Shown here: piece after piece, positions 17,321-26,434 of the stretch
How the letters are laid out: every line of letters begins with the position of its first letter
Numbering within the stretch: position 1 is the first letter of the stretch
Assembly (NCBI RefSeq): GCF_030161375.1
Contig: NZ_BSSQ01000024.1
Location: 61,844-125,843, forward strand
Origin: Paenibacillus glycanilyticus
Lineage (GTDB): Bacteria > Bacillota > Bacilli > Paenibacillales > Paenibacillaceae
Direction: 5' to 3'
DNA length: 64,000 bases
The notes under the pieces: generated by a model
Told to the model about the DNA's origin: nothing
What the model saw: the letters and a program-made list of their open reading frames with translations, nothing else
Databases searched by the model: none
Made by a program: the position numbers and the translations under genes

Positions 17321-18355
17321 ATGCCTAATAGAAAACAAATTACATTACGTACCCTTGCCGACCATTTGGGGTTAACGGTGCATACCGTCTCCAAAGCTTT
17401 GCGCGGTTTACCGGGAATGTCAGAACAGACCCGCAAAGAAGTCATTGACTTAGCCATGAAGCTTGGTTACAGAACGAAAAATCAAGAGCAAGGCATGGCC
17501 GTGGAGCATATCCCCATTTATTCCTCGAAATCGAGGAGATTCGCTTTTATCGTACCGAATACGGGAATGGTCTATATTCACCAATCTTTATATGAAGGCA
17601 TTCAGTCAAGGCTTGCGGAATTCGGCCATAAACTCGAGATGTTGTTCGCGCCAAGCGACGCCGTTTCCGATGAAGCGTTTAACGAATGGGCGGACAAGTA
17701 CAGTTTGCTATTCACGGACGGCTTGTTCCTTACCCCGATGATTACGGCGAAGACGGAGGAGAAGCTGCTCAGTCTCCCGCTTCCGAAAGTATTGCTTAAT
17801 TATCCGCCTCCGGCAGCACAAGTGGATAGCGTCATGTGGGACGTCTCTTCCGCTGTCCACCAATCCGTTCAATACCTGTTAAGCAGAGGACACCGGAGAA
17901 TCCTGTATATCGGCGACATTCATTTGCATCGCGGATTTCGTTTGCGTTGGCAGGCTTTCCGGGAAGCAATGGCCACTGCCGGGTTAACGGTGGATGAAGA
18001 GCATCATTTGACTGACACCGGATCTCCAGACACCTATACCTTGAAGTTAACTAGAATGCTAGAGCGAATTAAGCCTACAGCGATCATCGCGGGTATCGAT
18101 CATGATCTAAGCTGGGTGTATTACGGATGCAGCCTGATTGGACGAAAAATTCCAGTCGATTATTCGATCGTAGGTTTGGAGCATTCCCCGAATATCCGCA
18201 TTTCGGATTTAACCCGTCCTATCCTGCCGATAAAAGAAGTAGGCTTCCGAGGAGCGGATCGCATGTTGTGGAGGCTGGCCAATCCGAATCTTCCCTTTGA
18301 GCACATACGGCTTCAGGGCGGCTTTTATGATGGAGCAACGGTATTGCCATTATAA
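17321..18355 (+). CDS. LacI-family transcriptional regulator
   Basis: 344 aa. An N-terminal helix-turn-helix (LRTLADHLGLTVHTVSKALRG) of LacI type with a slightly unusual HTVSKALRG hinge entry, then a periplasmic-binding-protein-like effector domain (FAFIVPNTGMVYIHQSLYEG; GHRRILYIGDI; SIVGLEHSPN). The effector is probably a sugar. I start at the ATG at 17321 (MPNRKQ) with GAGGTGG upstream; the GTG at 17312 overlaps that site. It diverges from the FAD oxidoreductase, a likely target. Confidence 0.88.
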   Translation: MPNRKQITLRTLADHLGLTVHTVSKALRGLPGMSEQTRKEVIDLAMKLGYRTKNQEQGMAVEHIPIYSSKSRRFAFIVPNTGMVYIHQSLYEGIQSRLAEFGHKLEMLFAPSDAVSDEAFNEWADKYSLLFTDGLFLTPMITAKTEEKLLSLPLPKVLLNYPPPAAQVDSVMWDVSSAVHQSVQYLLSRGHRRILYIGDIHLHRGFRLRWQAFREAMATAGLTVDEEHHLTDTGSPDTYTLKLTRMLERIKPTAIIAGIDHDLSWVYYGCSLIGRKIPVDYSIVGLEHSPNIRISDLTRPILPIKEVGFRGADRMLWRLANPNLPFEHIRLQGGFYDGATVLPL

Positions 18356-18360
18356 AGATA

Positions 18361-18403
18361 CGGGTGTCCCATCATCTTCCTATTGATGGGACACCCGTCT
18401 TTC
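18361..18403 (+). terminator. Terminator of the LacI-type gene
   Basis: CGGGTGTCCCATCA (18361-18374) pairs with TGATGGGACACCCG (18384-18397), followed by TCTTTCT. It lies between convergent genes and may act both ways. Its outer stem TGTCCCAT/ATGGGACA equals that of the IS1182 end hairpins. Confidence 0.75.
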
Positions 18404-18405
18404 TA

Positions 18406-21400
18406 CTATTGCATTTCCGTCACGCTTACATTGTCGAGAGAGAACGATTGATTAAATGATCTTGCGCCAATTTTCCCGCTGCTTAAACTCGTGTCCGCTT
18501 TAGAAATCTTTTCTACCCCGTTCAGATAACCTTTCACCGTTGAACCGTTCACCGCCAATTTCAGCGTGTACGAGGTTCCGACCGTTACATTCTCCGCCGA
18601 TTCGCCAAGAAGGGTGAACGTACCGGCAACTCTCTTATACAGCTGTAGCTTGCCTGATAGATTAAGCCTGAGCATGTAAAAATTATTGCTGTCCGTATAC
18701 CGGGCCAATATGCCGGATCCCGTATCGATAACCTGATTATTAAGCTTGATATCCGCTTGCACCGCGTAGTTGTCCCATGAGGAGTCGCCTGCATAAGCAT
18801 TGGCTTCGCCGGATGTATTGGTTTGCTTGTATACTTGCGTTCCATCCGTCGCGACGGACCATGTACCGTTCACGGTAGTCCAACCGGAGGAATTGCCGTC
18901 TTCGAAATTATCGCTAAATATGGCTGGCTGCCCGACATGGAAGTAATCGAAATTCGCTGTCAGTCCCGTACCCGCGCAAACAATAAAGCCGACCTTCGGA
19001 TCGGTGAGATCAGCGGTTTGCGCAGTACCAATCTGAGTAAACGTTACTCCATCCGCGGAGTAATAGGCGCTATAGCTGTTGCCGGTCTTTATAAGTCTGA
19101 GGTAAGACACCGATGAAGCAATGGTATCCGCCACCTCCGTATGCGTGCGCACGCCACCGATCTGCTTGTCGAACTGGAACTGATTGCCGCTTCCATATAA
19201 CCGCGTTACTCGCAAATACGTGAGATCATCCACATACACGATCAAACCGCCTTGCGACCATTGGGAAGTTGGCTTGCCATCGAGTTTCGTATCGATTGTC
19301 CAATCCCCTGCTGGCGCGCCTGTCAGCAGCACGTTTTTCGCATCCGCCCTGCCGGCAAGATCGCCTGCTTCGCTTACGATTCGCATCGAACCGGGATTGG
19401 TGCTCAACGACCACGTTGCATTGTTTTCCCTAATCCAACCCCATTGGGAGCTTAGCGTTGTGCTATTGAACTCGTCGTTAGTCCCTTCTGGAAACACGGA
19501 ACCTGTGCCGCCAGGCGCCGCACTAAACTGATACAATTCCATATCGTCAAAATAAACGTCGCCGGAGCTAGCGCCTTTATACAGATACACCGTTGCGCTC
19601 GTATTGGAGCTGCCTGTCGTGAAGGTAAGCTCTTTTCTTCCATACGTGCTTGACGTCACATGGACGTCGATTGCGCTGCCGCCGTAATTTTTCACGCCAA
19701 GCACTGCATCGCCGCCGCCTGCGCTGATCCCCCATGCGTACATCTTATAGATCGTATTAGGATATAGATTCACGACGGTCTGCTCGATCCCCGCATTGGA
19801 GCCGGTAAGTTTGGCGGCGTATGTTCCCGTATGGGGGTTAACATTTCCGATGGTGGACGAATTATAATGGTTTGGCCAATAAGTGAAATCGCCCGTTTCA
19901 AAACCTGCGTTTTTCAGCAAATTCACATCTGTTGGTGGCGTTGGCAGAGGCGGAAGATTGTTCGGATCAAGCCCCGCTCCTTGATAAGCTCCAATATTAG
20001 GCGTTGAAGTTGAGGATACCGGATTACCGAAGTAATCTTTGCCTCCGTTATTGGTCATCAACTTGCCGGTACCAATCGCAGGAGAGGTGTTTAATAGTTG
20101 ATAGCCTGCAACGGAAGTTTTGCCGATTCCTCCTGATCCCGGTGAAGCCAGCTGCGGGTCAACCGTAATCTTGTAAGGGTCAGCCGGTTCGGTCGCCGGG
20201 TGATTGCCGTAAAAAACGTTGTTCTCAAATACGTTGTTCGTGCTGGTGGCGAAGGTGTAACCGCCCGTTCCCAGATTGTAGATGATATTATTGTAGAAAT
20301 ACGTATTTTGGGCATATCCACCCCAGTTGGAATGATTAATGACCTTAGCTTGGGAAGTCTTTGGCAAATAGATCGTATTGTTATAGACGTAGGTTGTCTT
20401 TGGCGTTCCGTTGAAATTAAATACGGCACCGCCGTCGTTCTGGCTGATATTGTAGCGGATAACGGTATTCGTGTTGAAGTTGCTCGCAACCGTTCCGTCG
20501 TTGACGACCAGGAAGCCGCCCCCCGCATTGTTGTGACTGTAGTTATACTGAATGATCGTGCCATCGCTGTTGTAATCGGCGTCATAAGCCATGGCGTCTC
20601 CGCCTGCTGCCGTATTGTATACCTCGTTGTATTGAATAATGTTGTTTTTCCCGGCAAAAACCCAGAGCGGTACATGGTAACCGCCAGCTCTGACGTGAGT
20701 GTCATGGACGATGTTATTTTCAATCAAACCGTTTGTCGTATTCAAGACAAACGCGCCATCCGCGGCTACGTCGTAGATCAGATTGTTCGTCACTTTCAGA
20801 TCGGAGGAGTACTTGGTTTGGGCGCCGTTCAAATAAATGCCTACGCTGTCGACCGTATGGATGGTGCAATTGTTAATTGTCACATCCGATACGTGGTAAT
20901 CCCAAGTCGTTCCCCAGACAATAATCCCGCCGTTATGGGCGTAATCCGTATTGACATCGCCCTTCACATTATGGATATCCAAATTTTCCAGCACAAAATG
21001 CTGGTACACTTTCGGATTCGTCCAAGTGCCGCTGCTTCCGTCCAAATGGATCCCTCTGCGCACGCCGCTTGTTGCCGCATCGTTGGTAATCTCCAAATTC
21101 CGGATTTCCCACTGCTCCTGATTGTAGAAGTATACGGCTGACGCAGCGCCTGCCCCGGCAATTAGCGGTTTGCTGCCTGTTCCATACTTATCAATCTGAA
21201 TCGGGTTGCCTGCCGTACCCGAGCCTTTTGGACTTAGTGTTCCGGTCCATACACCGCCCGCCTTAAATTGGATGGAATCGCCCGGTTGGAAAGTGATGCT
21301 GTTCACTTTGTCGAGCGATTGCCAAGGCGCGCCTGTCGACGTACCGGAATTCGTATCGTTCCCATTAGCGGAATCCACGTAATATACGGTACCTGCCGCA

Positions 21401-21486
21401 TGAACGACGGATGGTTTGACGAACGGCAGGAAGCACACGGCTACCATAGCCAATACTAAGGTAATAGGGATGAGCCTGAATTTCAT
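18406..21486 (-). CDS. Secreted parallel beta-helix protein with carbohydrate-binding modules
   Basis: 1026 aa. Signal peptide about 1-31 (ending VVHAA), then a right-handed beta-helix to about residue 490 with many NNxI/YNN-type coils, as in pectate-lyase-like and other polysaccharide lyases. A CBM4/9-like module (NLLKNAGFETGDFTYW, about 515-660), a DUF1349-like sandwich (about 670-850) and a final LamG/DUF1080-like module (about 855-1026) follow. It probably acts on a plant or microbial polysaccharide outside the cell; catalytic residues cannot be assigned. It follows the foldase gene by about 65 nt and has a cre-like site just upstream. Confidence 0.85.
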   Translation of the reverse strand: MKFRLIPITLVLAMVAVCFLPFVKPSVVHAAGTVYYVDSANGNDTNSGTSTGAPWQSLDKVNSITFQPGDSIQFKAGGVWTGTLSPKGSGTAGNPIQIDKYGTGSKPLIAGAGAASAVYFYNQEQWEIRNLEITNDAATSGVRRGIHLDGSSGTWTNPKVYQHFVLENLDIHNVKGDVNTDYAHNGGIIVWGTTWDYHVSDVTINNCTIHTVDSVGIYLNGAQTKYSSDLKVTNNLIYDVAADGAFVLNTTNGLIENNIVHDTHVRAGGYHVPLWVFAGKNNIIQYNEVYNTAAGGDAMAYDADYNSDGTIIQYNYSHNNAGGGFLVVNDGTVASNFNTNTVIRYNISQNDGGAVFNFNGTPKTTYVYNNTIYLPKTSQAKVINHSNWGGYAQNTYFYNNIIYNLGTGGYTFATSTNNVFENNVFYGNHPATEPADPYKITVDPQLASPGSGGIGKTSVAGYQLLNTSPAIGTGKLMTNNGGKDYFGNPVSSTSTPNIGAYQGAGLDPNNLPPLPTPPTDVNLLKNAGFETGDFTYWPNHYNSSTIGNVNPHTGTYAAKLTGSNAGIEQTVVNLYPNTIYKMYAWGISAGGGDAVLGVKNYGGSAIDVHVTSSTYGRKELTFTTGSSNTSATVYLYKGASSGDVYFDDMELYQFSAAPGGTGSVFPEGTNDEFNSTTLSSQWGWIRENNATWSLSTNPGSMRIVSEAGDLAGRADAKNVLLTGAPAGDWTIDTKLDGKPTSQWSQGGLIVYVDDLTYLRVTRLYGSGNQFQFDKQIGGVRTHTEVADTIASSVSYLRLIKTGNSYSAYYSADGVTFTQIGTAQTADLTDPKVGFIVCAGTGLTANFDYFHVGQPAIFSDNFEDGNSSGWTTVNGTWSVATDGTQVYKQTNTSGEANAYAGDSSWDNYAVQADIKLNNQVIDTGSGILARYTDSNNFYMLRLNLSGKLQLYKRVAGTFTLLGESAENVTVGTSYTLKLAVNGSTVKGYLNGVEKISKADTSLSSGKIGARSFNQSFSLDNVSVTEMQ

Positions 21487-21519
21487 TTGCTAATTCCTCC
21501 TCACAAGGTTTATTCATCG

Positions 21520-21533
21520 AGAAACCGCTTTCA
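21520..21533 (-). promoter_or_regulatory. cre-like site before the beta-helix gene
   Basis: Minus strand TGAAAGCGGTTTCT, one terminal mismatch from the CcpA cre consensus, about 34 nt before the start codon. Confidence 0.4.
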
Positions 21534-21550
21534 ACATTTTCATGTACAAG

Positions 21551-22666
21551 CTACTGCACGGTCATTTTGTCGTAGTTCTCCGGAATAATTTGAACCTTTG
21601 CTTCATCAATCAGCTTGTTCAAATATGCTGTATAAGCCGAATCCAAATAACTGTTCCGCACAGTGCCTTCATTGTCGTCTAGACTCGTGTACCCGTCTGC
21701 CTCTCGCTGCATTATCTTGATCAATGCATATTCTCCCTGCTGCTCTTCATCAATGACGCCACTAACTTCGCCTGGCTTCATATCTCCTGAAAGCGCGGAG
21801 AACAGTGCTGGCTGAGATTTGAAATAGCTGCCTGCCGTATTGGCATTCCATTCTTCCTCGGAATATCGGACCAAATGGCCCGACTCCGTCTCCATAGCCG
21901 CCTCGCTCATTCCTTCCCCTTGCTTGACAAGTTGAAGTGCCGATTCTATATGCTTTCTTGCCGCCTGCTTCTGCTCATCACTGCCGGATCCGGCTTCCTT
22001 GTAAGATACCGCAAGCTTCTGAAACCGAATACGCCCAACGTCTGTGAACAACGTCTCTTTGAGCTGTTCATAGACGTTTTTCATATCCTCGTCGCTTGCT
22101 TTCAGTTCCTTCTCGGATAGCTTTTCCTTAAGTTCATTCCGAATCTTGCTCATATAAACATTTCTAAATGAGTTTTCATCTAGCTGAACAGGACCAAAGA
22201 TTGGTTGATTGGCTTTGACGGCAGCCTCTCTTCGTTTGTTCTCCTTGTCCATCTCCTGCCGTAATTCAACGTCAGTTGTTCCCTTAACGAGTCCATACTT
22301 TTGGGCTAACGCCAGTTCTACTTTCATTCGGACGAGTTCATCCAATGCTTTTTGCTTGGCCGCAGATTCCGGCGTTTCCCCATTGTAATCGGTCTTCCAA
22401 AACTCGCTTCCGTATTCTGCGCCGTAAGTTAAGCGGAAGCTATCGATCACCGAAGCTCTTTGCCGCTGCAACTCGCTCATGAATTCCTTCGCCGTAATCT
22501 CGGCTCCGTTCACTTCGGCAACCGGTATCCGGTCGGCAGCTGCCTTCCCCGATGATGCATAATAAATGGTGCCTCCAATAATCGAGATCGCTGCGAGAAT
22601 GATGGCAGCCGTTAATTTGCCCTTCAACCTGATCACCACGCCTTCATCGTTGTAGCCGGACGCCAC
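21551..22666 (-). CDS. Membrane-anchored SurA/PrsA-like foldase with divergent parvulin domain
   Basis: About 371 aa. An N-terminal helix (LTAAIILAAISIIGGTIYYA) anchors it outside the membrane, followed by a SurA-N-like region (VAEVNGAEITAKEFMSELQ; ALDELVRMKVELALAQ) and a helical linker. The C-terminal part looks like a divergent PpiC fold (RIRFQKLAVSY, then MKPGEVSGVID and GEYALIKIMQRE). It lacks a lipobox, unlike PrsA. I use the GTG at 22666 next to AAGGAGG; a TTG at 22681 is possible. It is co-directional with the beta-helix gene, so it may help that enzyme fold. A direct-repeat operator lies upstream. Confidence 0.7.
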   Translation of the reverse strand: MASGYNDEGVVIRLKGKLTAAIILAAISIIGGTIYYASSGKAAADRIPVAEVNGAEITAKEFMSELQRQRASVIDSFRLTYGAEYGSEFWKTDYNGETPESAAKQKALDELVRMKVELALAQKYGLVKGTTDVELRQEMDKENKRREAAVKANQPIFGPVQLDENSFRNVYMSKIRNELKEKLSEKELKASDEDMKNVYEQLKETLFTDVGRIRFQKLAVSYKEAGSGSDEQKQAARKHIESALQLVKQGEGMSEAAMETESGHLVRYSEEEWNANTAGSYFKSQPALFSALSGDMKPGEVSGVIDEEQQGEYALIKIMQREADGYTSLDDNEGTVRNSYLDSAYTAYLNKLIDEAKVQIIPENYDKMTVQ

Positions 22667-22734
22667 CTTCCCTCCTTGCAAGTTATTGATTTACAATCAA
22701 ATCCTATACCAGCGCCTTCATTCGAACTAGATAC

Positions 22735-22766
22735 AAAGTTTTAAGATCATATAGGAAATTATTAAG
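22735..22766 (-). promoter_or_regulatory. Direct-repeat operator before the foldase/beta-helix operon
   Basis: Minus strand CTTAATAATTT (22756-22766), 10 nt, CTTAAAACTTT (22735-22745). The repeats are identical to those at 10442-10473 although the spacer differs. A TATAGG -10-like element follows about 26 nt later. Confidence 0.6.
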
Positions 22767-22776
22767 ATTCCGCAAT

Positions 22777-22843
22777 ATAAACAATAGCTATATGACCTAT
22801 AGAGAAGACATTATTGATAGGACTGCAAAAGAGAGACTAAGAT
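22777..22843 (+). promoter_or_regulatory. OxyR-like LysR box and promoter of catalase
   Basis: CTAT (22788-22791), 7 nt, ATAG (22799-22802), with ATAA seven bases upstream (22777-22780). The pattern abuts a -35 TTGATA (22814-22819), 18 nt, -10 TAAGAT (22838-22843). ATAG-N7-CTAT-N7-ATAG-N7-CTAT is the known OxyR pattern; two elements are exact here and one matches three of four. Confidence 0.5.
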
Positions 22844-22882
22844 GTTCCTAGCACGACTAACATGTTTGTGGAGGTATTAACT

Positions 22883-24340
22883 TTGGAGATTAAACAAGGC
22901 CAATTAACGACTAGTTGGGGAGCGCCAGTTGGCGATAACCAGAATTCCATGACAGCCGGCTCTCGAGGTCCAACGCTCATTCAAGACGTCCATCTTCTTG
23001 AAAAACTGGCTCATTTTAACCGCGAGCGAGTTCCTGAACGCGTTGTGCATGCAAAAGGTGCCGGGGCTCACGGGTATTTTGAAGTCACCCATGACTTGTC
23101 TTCCTATACGAAAGCCGGCTTTTTGTCCAAGATTGGACAACGCACCCCTGTGTTTGTACGTTTCTCGACTGTGGCAGGCGAACTTGGATCGGCCGATACC
23201 GTACGCGATCCACGCGGATTCGCCGTGAAATTTTACACCGAAGAAGGAAACTATGATTTGGTAGGAAATAACACGCCTGTCTTCTTCATAAGGGATGCTA
23301 TTAAATTTCCGGATTTCATACATACTCAGAAACGGCATCCTCAAACTCATCTTAAAAACGCTACCGCCGTATGGGATTTTTGGTCTTTGTCTCCCGAATC
23401 TCTGCACCAAGTATCGATCTTGATGTCCGATCGGGGTATACCTGCCACGCTTCGTCATATGCATGGTTATGGAAGCCATACTTTTAAATGGGTCAATGCG
23501 GATGGACATGCGGTATGGGTCAAATACCATTTCAGAACGGAACAAGGCGTTAGAAATCTGGATGTCGAACTAGCTGCCAAATTAGCCGGCAACAACCCGG
23601 ATTATCACACGGAGGATTTGTTCCAGGCCATTGCAAACGAGAACTTCCCCGCATGGAAGCTGTATGTACAAATGATGCCTCTGGAAGATGCAAATACTTA
23701 TCGGTTCGATCCGTTTGATGTCACGAAGGTTTGGTCGCAGAAGGACTACCCTCTCATCGAGGTTGGGCGCATGGTGCTCGACCGCAATCCGGCCAATTAT
23801 TTTGCCGAAGTCGAACAAGCCACGTTTTCTCCCGGTGCGTTCGTACCTGGTATCGAGGCTTCCCCGGATAAAATGCTCCAAGGGCGTTTATTCGCTTATG
23901 CCGATGCCCACCGCTACCGGGTTGGCACCAACCACCATACGCTGCCCATTAATAAACCTGTCGTCGAAGTAAACAATAATATGCGGGATGGCCAGATGCG
24001 TACTGACCGCAATGGAGGGACTTCGGTTTACTACGAACCGAATAGTTACGGCGGAGCGACTGAATCAACAGCGCACAAAACAACCTCGTTTGAAGTATCC
24101 GGTTCAGCAGACAGCGTCCCTTATGACCATAATGACCATTACACGCAACCCGGAGACTTGTACCGGCTGCTTGGTTTGGAAGAACGGCAACGCCTTGTGA
24201 ATAACATTGTCAACGCTATGAAACCCGTTGAGAAGGATGAAATCAAACTTCGTCAAATCGCCCATTTCTATAAGGCAGATCCGGAATGGGGACAAGCGGT
24301 TGCCGAAGGGCTTGGTTTACGAGATGTAGAGCTGGCTTAA
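22883..24340 (+). CDS. katA: Clade-3-type monofunctional catalase
   Basis: 485 aa haem catalase that dismutates hydrogen peroxide. The N-terminus (LTTSWGAPVGDNQNSMTAGS) matches the Bacillus KatA pattern; the catalytic His is near residue 56 in RVVHAKGAGAHG, and the proximal haem Tyr lies in RLFAYADAHRYRVG near residue 340. No signal peptide: cytoplasmic. I start at the TTG at 22883, which has GGAGG 8 nt upstream; the ATG at 22862 lies before that site. An OxyR-like box abuts the promoter rather than a clear PerR box. A terminator follows. Confidence 0.93.
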   Translation: MEIKQGQLTTSWGAPVGDNQNSMTAGSRGPTLIQDVHLLEKLAHFNRERVPERVVHAKGAGAHGYFEVTHDLSSYTKAGFLSKIGQRTPVFVRFSTVAGELGSADTVRDPRGFAVKFYTEEGNYDLVGNNTPVFFIRDAIKFPDFIHTQKRHPQTHLKNATAVWDFWSLSPESLHQVSILMSDRGIPATLRHMHGYGSHTFKWVNADGHAVWVKYHFRTEQGVRNLDVELAAKLAGNNPDYHTEDLFQAIANENFPAWKLYVQMMPLEDANTYRFDPFDVTKVWSQKDYPLIEVGRMVLDRNPANYFAEVEQATFSPGAFVPGIEASPDKMLQGRLFAYADAHRYRVGTNHHTLPINKPVVEVNNNMRDGQMRTDRNGGTSVYYEPNSYGGATESTAHKTTSFEVSGSADSVPYDHNDHYTQPGDLYRLLGLEERQRLVNNIVNAMKPVEKDEIKLRQIAHFYKADPEWGQAVAEGLGLRDVELA

Positions 24341-24364
24341 TCCATTTATGGCTACAAAACAAAA

Positions 24365-24412
24365 AGCAGTTATTCACGGCTAATGCTAGCCTGAGTAACT
24401 GCTCTTTATTTG
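24365..24412 (+). terminator. Terminator of katA
   Basis: AGCAGTTA (24365-24372) pairs with TAACTGCT (24396-24403), with an inner GGCTA/TAGCC stem, followed by CTTTATTT. Confidence 0.75.
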
Positions 24413-24435
24413 CGTTATCTAATGCTCAAACGAAC

Positions 24436-25434
24436 CTAAGCTTTAGCAAGAAAAGCGGCCACTTCCGCTAACCGGGAAGCGTAACCCCATTCATTATCAT
24501 ACCAAGTAGCTACGGATAACAGCCCGCCTTGCACTTGCGTTAACGGCAAATCAATAATCGACGAATGAGGATCTCCGACTATGCGGGAGGAAGCCCATTC
24601 TCCTTCCAACACATTCAGGACTCCTTTAAGCTCGCCTTCTTGGGCTGCAAACCGGAACATCTCGTTAATGTCCTGAACGGAGCAGGACTTCTCCGTGATT
24701 AGATTCAACTCCGCAATACTGCCGGTACGGGTCGGAATTCGGTAGGCTTTCCCGGTGATTTGAAGATCATTCCAAATAAACTTCAAAGCTTTGGCCGCTC
24801 CCGATGAGGATGGAATAATATTTTCAGCCGCTGCCCAAGAGTCACGCCGGTCCTTCATAGGCTGGTCCGTCAAGGATTGCGTATTGGTATAAGAATGTAC
24901 CGTCGAGAAAAGCCCGTATTGAATACCGTAATTTTCCCTGACTAACTTAACTACCGGTGCCAACGCATTGGTTGTACAGCTTGCCATGCTTATAATCTTA
25001 TGCTTCTCCGGATCAAAGCTGGCTAGGTTAATGCCTTTGAGCAAGACGGCGTCGCAGTCTTCCAGACTTTTACTAGGCCCGCTGACAAGCACGCGTTTGG
25101 CGCCCCGATCCAGATGCTGCTGCGCAACCGGTCTAGTTACGGCGCGTCCCGTGCAATCAATAACCAGCTCAACGCCTAGTTCTCCCCAGTTAGGCACTTC
25201 GCCGGACGAGTTGATATACCGGATTTCCCGGCCTCCAATGCGGATAGCACCTTCCCGGCTAGTGACTTCTTCATGCCAACGTTTATAATTCGTATCCACC
25301 TCAAAAAGCGCCGCAAGCGTAGATTCATCTCTAATATCCGAGATCGAATAAGGTACAAACAACTTCTCTTGAAGGGCCACTCTTAGCAATTGCCGACCAA
25401 TCCGCCCGAAACCGTAAATCGCAATGTTACTCAT
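24436..25434 (-). CDS. Divergent glyceraldehyde-3-phosphate dehydrogenase paralogue
   Basis: 332 aa NAD(P)-dependent dehydrogenase: Rossmann start IAIYGFGRIGRQLLRVAL, catalytic Cys near residue 153 in SMASCTTNALAP, later STVHSYTNTQ, NIIPSSSGAAKAL and WYDNEWGYASRL. It departs from the housekeeping enzyme around residues 30-60 (DIRDESTLAALFEVDTN). It overlaps the stop of the dioxygenase-like gene (ATGATGA), so translation is probably coupled; I use the second ATG for ribosome-site spacing. Its place behind Dps and an MhqO-like protein suggests a stress-resistant isoform; erythrose-4-phosphate dehydrogenase is an alternative. Confidence 0.8.
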   Translation of the reverse strand: MSNIAIYGFGRIGRQLLRVALQEKLFVPYSISDIRDESTLAALFEVDTNYKRWHEEVTSREGAIRIGGREIRYINSSGEVPNWGELGVELVIDCTGRAVTRPVAQQHLDRGAKRVLVSGPSKSLEDCDAVLLKGINLASFDPEKHKIISMASCTTNALAPVVKLVRENYGIQYGLFSTVHSYTNTQSLTDQPMKDRRDSWAAAENIIPSSSGAAKALKFIWNDLQITGKAYRIPTRTGSIAELNLITEKSCSVQDINEMFRFAAQEGELKGVLNVLEGEWASSRIVGDPHSSIIDLPLTQVQGGLLSVATWYDNEWGYASRLAEVAAFLAKA

Positions 25435-26387
25435 CATACTCTCCCTTTCGCCTGTACCTCTATAGGAGGCAGGTTTCTCTCAATTTCATCTCGGCTGTCT
25501 TCAAACCAGGACGGCAGCATTAACTTTTCGCCCAGATGCTCTTCAGGCTCGTCATTTGCAAATCCTGGGGGATCTGTAGCAATCTCAAACAAAATACCGC
25601 CATGTTCGCGAAAATAAATCGCGTGGAAATACTGCCGGTCAATAATAGGCGTAGAATGATAGCCGTTATCCGCAACGTGGCCTCTCCAAGCTTCATGCTC
25701 TTCCCAATCCTTGGCCCGCCATGCGATATGATGAACGGTGCCAGCACCAGGAGTACCCCAATCCATGGACTCCTCATTTACATCAATGAGATTGCCGAGA
25801 TCCCCTTCTGCCCTAAATCGGATAAAGCCGTTATCTTTCCCTACCTTTTCAAGGCCTAGAATCTCTTCTAGAGTCAACATGGTCTTGTCGGATGCCGTAC
25901 TGTACAACACAGCGCCTCCGAAACCTTTGATCGCCTTATCCGCGGGGATATCGCCGTGTGACCACGTATTGAGAGCACCGCCTTCCCGCTCAACAATCTC
26001 TAGCTGCAGACCGTCGTAATCCAAGAATTGAATATAACTTTCGGAGAAACGGGTACTTTCCGTATAGGAAATATGAAATGCGGCAAGACGCGATTTCCAA
26101 AAACCCATTGCGCCAATGGGTACCACATACGTAGTCGTCCCTACTTGCCCTCCCCCTATATGACCTTTACTTGAAAACTCGTAAGGGAAAAACGTAATAA
26201 TGGTACCGGGGCTGCCTTTCTCATTGCCGAAGTACAAATGGTAGACTTCCGGCGCGTCAAAATTTATTGTTTTTTTGACAAGACGAAGGCCCAAGACCCC
26301 CGTATAAAAGTCTACGTTTCTCTGCGCGTTTTTAACGAAACAAGTAATATGATGAATACCTGCCGTTTTCATTAGAACTTCACTCAT
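25434..26387 (-). CDS. VOC-family ring-cleaving dioxygenase-like protein (MhqO type)
   Basis: 317 aa with two vicinal-oxygen-chelate repeats, each opening with a metal His (GIHHITCFVKNAQRNVDFY; GTVHHIAWRAKDWEEHEA) and a late Glu in GGILFEIATDPPGF. Close in pattern to B. subtilis MhqO/MhqE, which belong to the quinone and diamide stress response; it probably opens catechol-type rings. The ATG has AAGGAG upstream. It starts 47 nt after the Dps gene and overlaps the GAPDH-like gene, forming an apparent dps-mhqO-gap operon. Confidence 0.82.
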   Translation of the reverse strand: MSEVLMKTAGIHHITCFVKNAQRNVDFYTGVLGLRLVKKTINFDAPEVYHLYFGNEKGSPGTIITFFPYEFSSKGHIGGGQVGTTTYVVPIGAMGFWKSRLAAFHISYTESTRFSESYIQFLDYDGLQLEIVEREGGALNTWSHGDIPADKAIKGFGGAVLYSTASDKTMLTLEEILGLEKVGKDNGFIRFRAEGDLGNLIDVNEESMDWGTPGAGTVHHIAWRAKDWEEHEAWRGHVADNGYHSTPIIDRQYFHAIYFREHGGILFEIATDPPGFANDEPEEHLGEKLMLPSWFEDSRDEIERNLPPIEVQAKGRV

Positions 26388-26434
26388 CTATACCCAACTC
26401 CTTCTATATGATCTCTCCCGCAGTCTGATCACAC

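Noticed and set aside
20200..21141. 313-codon plus-strand frame inside the beta-helix gene
   Set aside because: It is antisense to a clear repetitive coding sequence, has no recognisable domain or ribosome site, and follows from the Asn/Thr-rich codon pattern of the opposite strand.
22904..23545. 213-codon minus-strand frame opposite katA
   Set aside because: Shadow frame of a well-conserved catalase.
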